Shown piece by piece: positions 16,416-24,224 of a stretch of 64,000 bases of DNA (position 1 is its first letter; each line of letters starts with the position of its first letter). The position numbers and the translations under genes were made by a program. Under the pieces are notes generated by a model. That model searched no databases. It saw only the letters and a list, made by a program, of their open reading frames with translations, and was not told the DNA's origin. Source of the stretch: Streptomyces abikoensis (GTDB lineage Bacteria; Actinomycetota; Actinomycetes; Streptomycetales; Streptomycetaceae); assembly GCF_014648775.1 (NCBI RefSeq), contig NZ_BMRT01000011.1, positions 62,001 through 126,000 on the forward strand. The letters are read 5' to 3'.

Positions 16416-17057
16416 ATGACAGCCGCTCTGCTCGCTCTGCCCTCGCTCGCCGATCAGGCGGAGCGCCTGATCGATCTCGGAGTGCACCGACTCGGCGGAT
16501 TCCCCGCCGACGAACTGCGCTCCACGGCCGCCGCGTCGGGAGCCCGCGACGGCCTGCTCGTGATCCACCCGGAACGGGTCCCGGCGTCGGCTCTGGTGCC
16601 GTTCCTCCGGCACCGGGGGAAGCCGGGCTTCGTCGTCGAGGACATGCCCGACATCGATCGGTTCTCGCCCATCGAGGGCGCCACCGTCCCCGACGCGCCG
16701 GTCTACGTCCTGGAGGACCTCGACCGCGGCGATCACATGGCGAACTGGAGCCCCGACGAGGCGCTGCCCGCCATCGTCGGGGAACACCGCACCCCTCTGC
16801 TCCTCGCGGAGGGCGTCCACTGGGTGATCCAGCAGCCGGCGGCGCTGGAACGGGGCCGCTGCTTCATGACCGTCGGCTCACGCCTGCGCAAGGCCGACGG
16901 GCGGCTGGACGCGCGCACCCCCGCCCTGTGGATCAGCAACGGGACGGGCCGGGACGGCCGGGACAGGCGCGACGCGCCGAAGGCCGGCTGGTGCTGGGCG
17001 GGCAACCGGCACACCTGGCTCGGCTTCGCCTCGGCGGCCGCCCGCACCGCGATCTGA
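16416..17057 (+). CDS. DUF5701 family protein
   Basis: A 213-residue protein with the conserved features of actinobacterial DUF5701 proteins: QAERLIDLGVHRLGG at residues 13-27, LLVIHPERVPASAL at about 47, HWVIQQPAALERGRCFMTVG at about 140 and a C-terminal WCWAGNRHTWLGFASAA. No catalytic motif is evident and no biochemical role is established; it is predicted to be cytoplasmic. The ATG at 16416 has GGGAG just upstream. It is divergent from the DUF4157 gene and converges on a TetR gene across a strong terminator hairpin. Confidence 0.88.
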   Translation: MTAALLALPSLADQAERLIDLGVHRLGGFPADELRSTAAASGARDGLLVIHPERVPASALVPFLRHRGKPGFVVEDMPDIDRFSPIEGATVPDAPVYVLEDLDRGDHMANWSPDEALPAIVGEHRTPLLLAEGVHWVIQQPAALERGRCFMTVGSRLRKADGRLDARTPALWISNGTGRDGRDRRDAPKAGWCWAGNRHTWLGFASAAARTAI

Positions 17058-17084
17058 CCCGGCGTCCGCCCCCTACACCGTGAC

Positions 17085-17132
17085 ATGACGAACGGCCCGG
17101 CAGGAGACCTCCGCCGCCGGGCCGTTCGTCAT
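17085..17132. terminator. Perfect 17-bp stem bidirectional terminator
   Basis: The arms ATGACGAACGGCCCGGC (17085-17101) and GCCGGGCCGTTCGTCAT (17116-17132) are exact inverted repeats around a 14-nt loop. The hairpin lies between the convergent DUF5701 and TetR genes and touches the TetR stop codon. It should terminate both transcripts. Confidence 0.85.
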
Positions 17133-17725
17133 TACGATTCCCGTACCGCGCCCGCCACGACCGTGGCCACGGTCCTGCGGACGGCTTCGGGGTCCGGCGG
17201 CGCGCTCTCCCGGTCGGCGAACAGCAGATGCGCGGCGCCGATCAGCGTGGGGGCGAGCGTGCCGACGTCGGCGTCGGCCGCGACGCGGCCCGCTTCGCGC
17301 TCGGCCGTCAGATACGAGGCGATCATGGCCGTGGCCTCCGTGAGGAGCGGAATACCGGCCGATCCGGCCTGCCGCAGCCGGGCACGCAGCTCGTCCCGGA
17401 AGGTGACGAGGGCGACGATCGCCACGGCGACCGACTCGAACAGCTCCGTCAGCGCGCCGGCCAGGTTGCCGGTGACGGTGCCCGTCCCGGCGGACGCGCG
17501 CAGGGCGCCGGCCTGTTCGTCGATCCGGGCGATGCGGTCCCGTACGAGCCCGGAGAGGAAGGCGTCGAAGTCGGCGAAGTGCCGGTGCAGCACGCCCTTG
17601 GCGCAGCCTGCCTCGACGGTGACCGCCCGGCTGGTCAGCGCGTTCGGCCCGTCCCGCAGCAGGATGCGCTCGGCCGCGTCGAACAACCGCTGTCGCGCGT
17701 CGGGTAGGGCCACCCCTGTCGGCAT
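17132..17725 (-). CDS. TetR-family transcriptional repressor
   Basis: A 197-residue protein. The helix-turn-helix lies at about residues 10-55 (ARQRLFDAAERILLRDGPNA, then AVTVEAGCAKGVLHRHFADFDAFL). The helical ligand-binding domain follows. The start is MPTGVALPD because AGGAGG lies 9 nt upstream. The divergent gene is a SAM methyltransferase, and two copies of an 18-bp palindrome separate the two genes, so the protein very likely represses both its own gene and the methyltransferase gene. Confidence 0.92.
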   Translation of the reverse strand: MPTGVALPDARQRLFDAAERILLRDGPNALTSRAVTVEAGCAKGVLHRHFADFDAFLSGLVRDRIARIDEQAGALRASAGTGTVTGNLAGALTELFESVAVAIVALVTFRDELRARLRQAGSAGIPLLTEATAMIASYLTAEREAGRVAADADVGTLAPTLIGAAHLLFADRESAPPDPEAVRRTVATVVAGAVRES

Positions 17726-17763
17726 GCCGTGCGTCCTCCTTCGGCCGTTGACGACCATTGACG

Positions 17764-17802
17764 AGTGGGCATGCGCCCACTCATAGTGGGCGCATGCCCA
17801 CT
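17764..17802. promoter_or_regulatory. Tandem palindromic operators between TetR and methyltransferase
   Basis: Two dyads lie 3 bp apart: AGTGGGCATGCGCCCACT (17764-17781) and AGTGGGCGCATGCCCACT (17785-17802). Each has AGTGGGC/GCCCACT arms, and the two are exact reverse complements of one another, so the whole 39 bp is a perfect palindrome. The right-hand site contains the ATG of the methyltransferase. This fits cooperative binding of two TetR dimers and very tight repression. Confidence 0.88.
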
Positions 17803-18645
17803 ATACGTTCCTCCGAGCCTGGGCCTGAGCCCAAACCTCACCAACTCCGGCTGGTGGCCGAATCGTTCGGCGTGGACGCCGAGCGATACGACCGCGCCCG
17901 GCCCCGCTACCCCCGGGCCATGGTGGAGCGGATCGTCGCCGCCTGCCCCGGCGCCGGGACTCCCGACATCCTTGACGTCGGCTGCGGCACGGGAATCGTC
18001 GCCCGGCAGTTCCGGACGGCCGGCTGCGCGGTGCTCGGCGTCGAACCCGACGCGCGCATGGCCGATGTGGCACGGCGGCTCGGCGTCGAGGTCGAGGTGG
18101 CGACGATCGAGGACTGGGATCCCGCCGGGCGGGAGTTCGACGCCGTCGTCGCCGGGCAGGCGTGGCACTGGATCGACCCGGTCGCGGGAGCGGCCAAGGC
18201 CGCGCGCGTGCTGCGGCCCGGCGGCCGGCTGGCGCTGTTCTGGAACGTTCCCGAGCTCCCGCCGGCCGTGGCCGAAGCGATCGCGGAGGCCGCTCGACGG
18301 GTGCTGCCCGACGCGCCGTTCGACTTCCGGCCGGGAGCCCGGAGCGCCCTGGACGGATACCGGGCGCTCGCCACCAAGGCCGCCGACGCGATCCGGGACA
18401 CGGGCGCGTTCGGTGACGCGGAGCGGTGGCAGTACGCCTGGGAGTGGACCTGCACCCGTGACGCGTGGCTGGAACTGATGCCCACTCAGGGTGCCTTCAC
18501 CCGGCTCCCGCCCGGCGAACTGGCCGAGCTGCTGGAAGCCGCCGGGACGGCCATCGACGCGATGGGCGGCACCTTCACGATGAGCTGCGCCACGGTGGCC
18601 GTCGTCGCCGCGCGAACCGACGCCCCGCTCCGGTCACGGGGCTAG
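17794..18645 (+). CDS. SAM-dependent methyltransferase
   Basis: A 283-residue class I methyltransferase. The N-terminal motif FGVDAERYDRARPRYP is typical of the actinobacterial Methyltransf_11 group. Motif I is ILDVGCGTGIVARQF (about residues 57-71), the strand 2 acid lies in VLGVEPDARM, and VLRPGGRLALFWN follows at about 137. The substrate is unknown. The ATG at 17794 lies inside the second operator copy, so a bound repressor would sit on the translation start; a GTG about 20 codons further on is the alternative start. No ribosome site precedes either, and a leaderless transcript is possible. Its stop codon shares CTAG with that of the convergent ArsR gene. Confidence 0.88.
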   Translation: MPTIRSSEPGPEPKPHQLRLVAESFGVDAERYDRARPRYPRAMVERIVAACPGAGTPDILDVGCGTGIVARQFRTAGCAVLGVEPDARMADVARRLGVEVEVATIEDWDPAGREFDAVVAGQAWHWIDPVAGAAKAARVLRPGGRLALFWNVPELPPAVAEAIAEAARRVLPDAPFDFRPGARSALDGYRALATKAADAIRDTGAFGDAERWQYAWEWTCTRDAWLELMPTQGAFTRLPPGELAELLEAAGTAIDAMGGTFTMSCATVAVVAARTDAPLRSRG

Positions 18646-19334
18646 ACCGTCGCCCCCAGCAACTCCCGGAACGCCTCCGTCCCTTCCGGCGTCACCTTCA
18701 CGGCGCGCCCCGAGCCGACCCGCCGTACCCACCGGTGTTCCAGCGCGGCGGCGCACAGGGCCGCGCCCAGCGCCCCGCCGAGATGGTGGCGCCGCTCCGT
18801 CCAGTCCAGGCACCCGCGCACCAGGGGCCGCCGGGCGCCTGGAGGCTGCTCGAAGCCCAGGACGTCCACGAGCCACACCCGCCCCTCCGGGGTGACGGAC
18901 AGCCCCGGATCGACCGCGACCAGGCCCCGGGCGACCATCGCGTCCGCCAGGGCCACGCCCAGCCGTCCCGCCAGATGGTCGTAACAGGTGCGGGCCCGGG
19001 CCTCGGCGCTCAGCCGCACCGACTCCCGCAGATTGCGAGGGCCGGCGGTGGCCGGGGCGGCCCCGGTGGCCGGGGCGTACGAGCTGAGGGCTTCGATCAG
19101 GCCGGCGACCTCCGGGCCGGCCAGCCGGACGTAGCGGTGCCGGCCCTGGCGGGCCTCGGTCAGCACTCCGCCCTCGATGAGGCGGGAGATCTGCTCGCTG
19201 GCGGTGGAGGGACGCACCCCCGCGTACGCGGCGAGTTCCCCCGCCGTCCAGGCGCGGCCGTCGAGGAGGGCCTGGCAGAAGGCGGCCCGGGTGCGGTCGG
19301 CGAACAGAGCGGCGTTCTCGGCGAGCGGGATCAT
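18642..19334 (-). CDS. ArsR-family winged-helix regulator
   Basis: A 230-residue protein. The N-terminal ArsR helix-turn-helix covers about residues 8-70 (FADRTRAAFCQALLDGRAWT, YAGVRPSTASEQISRLIEGG, then RYVRL). The long C-terminal part ends in a second winged-helix-like section (VRRVGSGRAVKVTPEGTEAF). Cys residues are few and not paired as in metal-sensing ArsR, so a metal ligand is unlikely; this larger type often senses organic molecules. It is divergent from the PEP-mutase-like gene with only 65 bp between the starts, so that enzyme is the likely target. Confidence 0.88.
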   Translation of the reverse strand: MIPLAENAALFADRTRAAFCQALLDGRAWTAGELAAYAGVRPSTASEQISRLIEGGVLTEARQGRHRYVRLAGPEVAGLIEALSSYAPATGAAPATAGPRNLRESVRLSAEARARTCYDHLAGRLGVALADAMVARGLVAVDPGLSVTPEGRVWLVDVLGFEQPPGARRPLVRGCLDWTERRHHLGGALGAALCAAALEHRWVRRVGSGRAVKVTPEGTEAFRELLGATV

Positions 19335-19399
19335 GACGTCAGGATGCCGCAGGAACGGTTCGGGGAACGCCGAACCGTTCCGGCCCTAGCGTCGAGACC

Positions 19400-20395
19400 A
19401 TGACGGACACGACGCCGGGCACGACGACCGATACGACGACCGATACGACGACCCATACGACGACTCGTACGAACGCGACAGACGAACCGGGCAGGGAGGC
19501 CGCCGCCCACCGCATCGGACCGCTGGTGCGGGCGGGCGACGCGACCGCCGCCCCGGCGGAGGCCGCGGGCACCGGCGACGTCCCCCTCGCGGACGGCCCG
19601 CGCCGGGGGCCGCTGACCGCCTTCGCGCGCCTGCACCACCAGCCGGCCCCGCTGCTCCTGCCCAACGCGTGGGACCACGCCTCGGCGGCCGCCCTGGCGG
19701 CGGAGGGCTTCCCGGCGATCGGCACCACGAGCCTCGGCGTGGCCGCGGCCGCCGGCCTGCCGGACGGGGCTGCCGCGACCGCCGAAGCGACCCTGGCGCT
19801 GGCCCGCCGGCTCGGACAGGGCTCTTTCCTGCTCTCCGTGGACGCCGAAGGGGGCTTCAGCGACGACCCGGAGGACGTCGCCGAGCTGGCCCGCGGCCTC
19901 CACGCGGCGGGCGCCGCCGGAATCAACCTGGAGGACGGCCGCCCGGACGGCACCCTCGCCCCCGTCGAGCTGCACGCCGCGAAGATCGCCGCCGTCAAGG
20001 CCGCCGCACCCGCGCTGTTCGTGAACGCCCGCACCGACACCCACTGGCTCGGACACCGGGAGGACGAGACCGCGGCACGCCTCGCGGTCTACGAGCGGGC
20101 CGGAGCGGACGGGGTGTTCGTACCGGGACTCTCGGACCCGGACGGCATCGCCGCCCTGACGGCGACCCTGACCCTCCCGCTGAACATCCTCTACACGCCC
20201 ACCGGCCCCACGCTCGCCGACCTGGCCGCTCTGGGAGTGCGCCGGGTCAGCCTGGGCTCGCTGCTCTACCGCAAGGCCCTGACCACGGCCGTGGCCACGG
20301 CGACCGCGATCCGCGACGGCCGGCCGGCGGACCTCACGTCCCTGTCCTACGCACAAGCCCAGGCGCTGGCGGCGGCCGCCCCGGGAACCGTTTGA
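19400..20395 (+). CDS. Isocitrate lyase / PEP mutase superfamily enzyme with Thr-rich N-terminus
   Basis: A 331-residue protein. From about residue 73 it is a PEP-mutase-like TIM barrel: LLLPNAWDHASAAALAAEGF, the metal-binding SVDAEGGFSDDPEDV (about 149-163), AAGINLEDG (about 173) and FVNARTDTHW. The family forms or breaks C-C or C-P bonds next to carboxylates; many actinobacterial members are uncharacterised. The first 70 residues are not part of the barrel and start with a run of Thr-Asp-Thr repeats encoded by an imperfect tandem DNA repeat. A later start is possible but no good ribosome site marks one. The regulator is the divergent ArsR gene. Confidence 0.87.
   Translation: MTDTTPGTTTDTTTDTTTHTTTRTNATDEPGREAAAHRIGPLVRAGDATAAPAEAAGTGDVPLADGPRRGPLTAFARLHHQPAPLLLPNAWDHASAAALAAEGFPAIGTTSLGVAAAAGLPDGAAATAEATLALARRLGQGSFLLSVDAEGGFSDDPEDVAELARGLHAAGAAGINLEDGRPDGTLAPVELHAAKIAAVKAAAPALFVNARTDTHWLGHREDETAARLAVYERAGADGVFVPGLSDPDGIAALTATLTLPLNILYTPTGPTLADLAALGVRRVSLGSLLYRKALTTAVATATAIRDGRPADLTSLSYAQAQALAAAAPGTV
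19418..19470. repeat. Short tandem repeat, acgacgaccgat-type
   Basis: Three to four imperfect copies of the 15-bp unit ACGACGACCGATACG encode Thr-Thr-Asp/His-Thr repeats at the N-terminus of the PEP-mutase-like protein. It is a candidate site of replication slippage and strain-to-strain length variation. Confidence 0.6.
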
Positions 20396-20514
20396 CGACC
20401 AGCCGTGCGGGTGCGGTCGGCCTCGCGACACGGCCGACGTACGGGCGATCGGCGAGGCGCCATGTTCAGCTGAAGGAGGCGGCGGCCGGTCGAGCGGCAG
20501 GGAGCTGAAGAGAA

Positions 20515-23500
20515 GTGGCGGAGACCGACGACATCGACCGGCAGGACATCCGGCTGGCCGTGGTCATGAACGGCGGGGTGAGCCTGGCCGTCTGGATCGG
20601 CGGGGTCGCCGTCGAACTGCACCACCTCGCGATGGCCCGCCGCTGGGACGAGCCGGTCTACCGGCCGCTGCTCGACGTGCTGCGCGCCGACGCGCGCGTG
20701 GACGTCATCGCCGGAACCTCCGCCGGCGGGCTCAACGGCGCCTTCCTCGCCCTCGGCCTCGCCCGCGAGAAGGACATCACGCCCCTGAGCGGCCTGTGGC
20801 GGGACAAGGGCGCGCTGGGCAAACTGCTGCAGAGCCCCCTCCAACGGCAACCCGTCTCCCTCCTCAGCGGGGACTACTTCCTCGACGAGCTCCGCAACGC
20901 CCTGCGCGACGTCGCGACCTCCCCGTCCCGGGCCGGCGCCGACGACGGGCAGTCCGGCACACGGCCCGTCGAGCTCATCCTCACCGGCACGCTGTGGCGC
21001 GGCCGGCACAGCTCCTTCTGCGACGACACGGGCGTGCGCATCACCGAAGTCGACCACGACGCCCGCTTCCGGTTCGCCTCGCGGGCCGGAGCCACGGACC
21101 ACGCCGCCGACCTCCAGGACGACGGGGTGATCGACCGGCTCGCCGTCGCGGCCCGCTGCACCTCCTCCTTCCCCGCCGCGTTCGCGCCGCAGTGGGTGGA
21201 CGTCGACGCGGGCCCGGCCGACGGCCCCTGGCCCTCGACCGCCGGGCACGCGAACTTCCGTGTCCCGCAGTTCGTCGTCGACGGCGGGATCCTGCTCAAC
21301 AAACCCATCCGCCCCGCCCTTGAGGCCGTCTACCGGCAGACCGCGCAGGCACAGGTCCGCCGGCTCCTCGCCTACGTCGTGCCCGACCCGTCGGAAGCAC
21401 CACCGCCGACCCCCACCCCGACCCCCACCCCGACCCCCACCCCGACTCCCGCCTCCGCACCCGTCGGGACCCCGCCCCCGCCCCCGCGCGCGCCCGACGT
21501 CCTCCTCGGCGTGCTGACCCGGCTGCGCTCGACCGACTCCGTCTCCCGCGAACTCACCGAGATCCAGGTCCGCAACGAGGACACCCGGCGCCGGCGCCGG
21601 GCCCGCGCCCGGTTCGCGTACGCCCTGACCGGGGCGGCGCGCCAGCTCTCGGAAGCGGCATGGCAGGGCTACCTCGAGACCCGGATCGAGCACGCCGCCG
21701 ACACCATCAGCGCCTGGCTGACCGCCGGACAGCCCGCCGAGACGGACGGCCGGTGGAGCGAACAGGAGATCGCCGACCGCCTCCGCACGGTCCTGCGGGA
21801 CCGGCGCGCGCGACCGGAGTCGTTCATCCCGCGAGGGGACTCCGTCGACGAGGCCACCGGCCGTACCGGCGCCGACTGGGACTGGGGGCAGACCGCCGTC
21901 CAGGGACTGCGCGACATCGTCGCCGACGTCCTCAAACGAGCCATCTGGCTGGCGCCCATGGGCTCGCCGGAACGCCACGCCGTCATCGAGGCACGCCGCC
22001 GGGCGAACACCGTGTTCGAGGAGATCGAGGCGGACTGGCACGAGCTGGCGGACCACTGGACCCGCGCCGGCGCCGACCTGCCCCCCGCGACGTACGACGA
22101 GCTCGGCAAGGCGACGCCGGCCGGCACCCGGCGCCTCGAGGACCGGCTGCGCAAGGCCCTCACCGACTGGGACGGACCGCCGGACCCCGGCGCGGAGGGC
22201 TACGGGGCACGGCACGCGCGGCGGTACGCCCAGGCGACCGCCCTGGCCGACACCCTCGTGAGCTGCGAGGACGCACTGTCCCGCGTCTCCGGATCCGGCG
22301 GCGCGGAGACCGTCGTCGACCCCGACGGAACCCAACGCACCCACCTCAAGGCGCTCACCGACTACCTGCTCCACGCCACCCAGGACGCCCTGGACACCCG
22401 GAACGTCCTGGACCGCATGCTCCGCCTCGAAGTCGTCCAGCAGGCCTACGGCGACACCCAGCGCGGACTGGAGCAGGAAGTCGAACTGATCCAGGTCTCC
22501 TCCCGCGACCCCGGACTGCTCACGGGCAGACAACTGCACCACTTCGGCGCCTTCTACCGCGCTTCCTGGCGCGTCAACGACTGGATCCACGGGCGCATGG
22601 ACGGCGCCGCCCACCTGACGCGGACGCTGATGTCCGTCGAGCGGCTGCGGCAGGTCTGGGCGACGGACGGCGACGCCGACGACGCGGCCCACCGGCTCGT
22701 CGACGCGCTGCGCACCTGCGCCGTCGACGCGCCCGATCCGGCGGACCGGGCGTGGCTGGACCGGATCTGGCAGGAGCGATACGCCTCCGCGTGCCGGGGC
22801 CTGGTGACGGAACAGATCGTCCCCGTCCGTCCCGCGCCGGCACCCACGGGCCGTGGCCCCGAGGACGATCCCCGGCTCGGCCTCTGCGTGGAAGCGGTCA
22901 CCCACGCCCTCCAGACGGACATCCTCCGCCAGGAACTCCACCTCCTGGCGGACGCGGTCCGCACGGAAGGCGACGGACGCCCCGAGGACAGCACGCGATG
23001 GCTCACCCAGTACGACGCGGAGGCGTCCGGCACGGCCGGCCGGCCGATGCGGGCGGAGACGCTGTGGCGGCTGTGGAAGAGCGCCGGGGACATCGGCCGC
23101 CAGCGGATCACTCAGGAGGCGGGCGGCGACCTCTTCGCCGAGACCGCCGCCCAGAGCGCCGCCGTCGCGGCGAGCGCCGTCGGCGCGCCCCGGGTGAAGG
23201 CCGTCGGCGCGGTGCTCAGCGCCCTCCGCGGCTACACCCTCGCGGTGTGGGCCATGGTCCATTTCCTCGCCCGGCCGGGCAGGTTCGGCCACCGTGCGGT
23301 GGACCTCGCGGTGGTCACCGGAGGCGTCCTGCTGGCCGTGTCCCTGTTCGTCCCCGGCCTTCCCGTGGCCTTCACCCTCGCCGGGGTGTTCCTCCTGCTG
23401 GCGGGCTGGTCGGCGGCCGCGCTGCTGACCCGGGACGCGCGGCGGGTGGGCCTGAGACTGGCCGCCGTCGTGCTCGTCCTCCTGTGCGCCGCCGCCTTCT

Positions 23501-23664
23501 ACATCTACGCGAACCGGCACGACGCCCACCTGCGCGAGACGCTGTGGAGCCTGGCGGTCAAACTGGGCGTCGGCCTCCTCGTCGTCCTCCTCGGCGTCTT
23601 CCTCGCCCGCACGCGCGCGCCGCGCGGCACCTCCTCCTACCACTCGCACCGCACTGACGAGTGA
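20515..23664 (+). CDS. Large patatin-like phospholipase, membrane-anchored
   Basis: A 1049-residue protein of the long bacterial patatin-related type. Residues 10-300 form the patatin domain, with oxyanion loop NGGVSLAVWIGG (about 19-30), nucleophile elbow GTSAGG (about 64-69) and catalytic Asp in VVDGGILLNKP (about 258). A (Pro-Thr)n linker follows at about 296-312, then a long helical region. Near the C-terminus are several hydrophobic segments (about 905-1035: AVVTGGVLLAVSLFVPGLPV, then LAAVVLVLLCAAAFYIYA), so the protein is membrane bound. It should hydrolyse membrane phospholipids. The GTG start follows GGGAGC. The Trypco-like gene begins 89 bp downstream on the same strand, then the trypsin-NTPase, so a lipase effector within a conflict operon is a reasonable inference. 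Confidence 0.9.
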   Translation: MAETDDIDRQDIRLAVVMNGGVSLAVWIGGVAVELHHLAMARRWDEPVYRPLLDVLRADARVDVIAGTSAGGLNGAFLALGLAREKDITPLSGLWRDKGALGKLLQSPLQRQPVSLLSGDYFLDELRNALRDVATSPSRAGADDGQSGTRPVELILTGTLWRGRHSSFCDDTGVRITEVDHDARFRFASRAGATDHAADLQDDGVIDRLAVAARCTSSFPAAFAPQWVDVDAGPADGPWPSTAGHANFRVPQFVVDGGILLNKPIRPALEAVYRQTAQAQVRRLLAYVVPDPSEAPPPTPTPTPTPTPTPTPASAPVGTPPPPPRAPDVLLGVLTRLRSTDSVSRELTEIQVRNEDTRRRRRARARFAYALTGAARQLSEAAWQGYLETRIEHAADTISAWLTAGQPAETDGRWSEQEIADRLRTVLRDRRARPESFIPRGDSVDEATGRTGADWDWGQTAVQGLRDIVADVLKRAIWLAPMGSPERHAVIEARRRANTVFEEIEADWHELADHWTRAGADLPPATYDELGKATPAGTRRLEDRLRKALTDWDGPPDPGAEGYGARHARRYAQATALADTLVSCEDALSRVSGSGGAETVVDPDGTQRTHLKALTDYLLHATQDALDTRNVLDRMLRLEVVQQAYGDTQRGLEQEVELIQVSSRDPGLLTGRQLHHFGAFYRASWRVNDWIHGRMDGAAHLTRTLMSVERLRQVWATDGDADDAAHRLVDALRTCAVDAPDPADRAWLDRIWQERYASACRGLVTEQIVPVRPAPAPTGRGPEDDPRLGLCVEAVTHALQTDILRQELHLLADAVRTEGDGRPEDSTRWLTQYDAEASGTAGRPMRAETLWRLWKSAGDIGRQRITQEAGGDLFAETAAQSAAVAASAVGAPRVKAVGAVLSALRGYTLAVWAMVHFLARPGRFGHRAVDLAVVTGGVLLAVSLFVPGLPVAFTLAGVFLLLAGWSAAALLTRDARRVGLRLAAVVLVLLCAAAFYIYANRHDAHLRETLWSLAVKLGVGLLVVLLGVFLARTRAPRGTSSYHSHRTDE

Positions 23665-23753
23665 GGCTTCGGCGAACACCGACCCCCGCGCACCGCCGGT
23701 CGCTAGAGTGCCCGCACGTTCCGATCGGCGGAGCGACGGAGGGGGAGCGGCCG

Positions 23754-24182
23754 GTGCCCAACTTACTGAGAGTGCCACTCGAGAGCGGCGGATCCGTGCT
23801 CGTCGAGATCGACGAGGACCCGCAGGCGGTCGTCAGGGTCGCCCGTGGCGGCGGGACCGTCGCGCACGCCGCGGAGACCCTGGAGCGGGGGCTGGACAGC
23901 GTGCGGGACGCCGCGCACGCGGTCGTCGGCAGGCTCACCGACCTCCCCCGCCGGCCGAACAAGATCACCCTTGAACTGGGGCTGAAACTCTCGGGGGAGG
24001 CCGGCGTCTTCCTCGCCAAGACCGCCGGCGAGGCGTCCCTGACGCTCACCCTGGAATGGGACGGGCAGCGTCCCGACGCGCCGCCGGTCACCAGGGCGGT
24101 CACCGCCAACGGGACCACCGCCAACGGCACCGTCACCCATGGAACAGCCACCAACGGCACGTCGGCCGTGGTCGTCGGCTGA
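23754..24182 (+). CDS. Trypco1-like (CU044_2847 family) small protein
   Basis: A 142-residue protein with the pattern LLRVPLESGGSVLVEIDED, then HAAETLERGLDSVRDAAHAVVGRL, a KITLELGLKLSGEAG strand pair and LTLTLEWDG. This matches the actinobacterial CU044_2847 family, also called trypsin-co-occurring domain 1. In predicted conflict systems it is found beside trypsin-like protease and NTPase genes and may be a substrate, sensor or adaptor for the protease. The tail is a Thr-Asn-Gly repeat (TANGTTANGTVTHGTATNGT), an odd low-complexity extension. The GTG start has GGAGGGGGAG just upstream. The trypsin gene starts 42 bp later, as the association predicts. Confidence 0.82.
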   Translation: MPNLLRVPLESGGSVLVEIDEDPQAVVRVARGGGTVAHAAETLERGLDSVRDAAHAVVGRLTDLPRRPNKITLELGLKLSGEAGVFLAKTAGEASLTLTLEWDGQRPDAPPVTRAVTANGTTANGTVTHGTATNGTSAVVVG

Positions 24183-24224
24183 CCACAGCCGGAAGAAAAC
24201 AGCCGGAAGAAAAGAGAACCACCC

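Noticed and set aside
20347-23778. 1143-residue open frame on the minus strand opposite the patatin gene
   Set aside because: It is the mirror frame of a gene with strong third-position GC bias; its Gly/Val/Glu-rich translation has no motif, and the plus-strand product has clear catalytic motifs.
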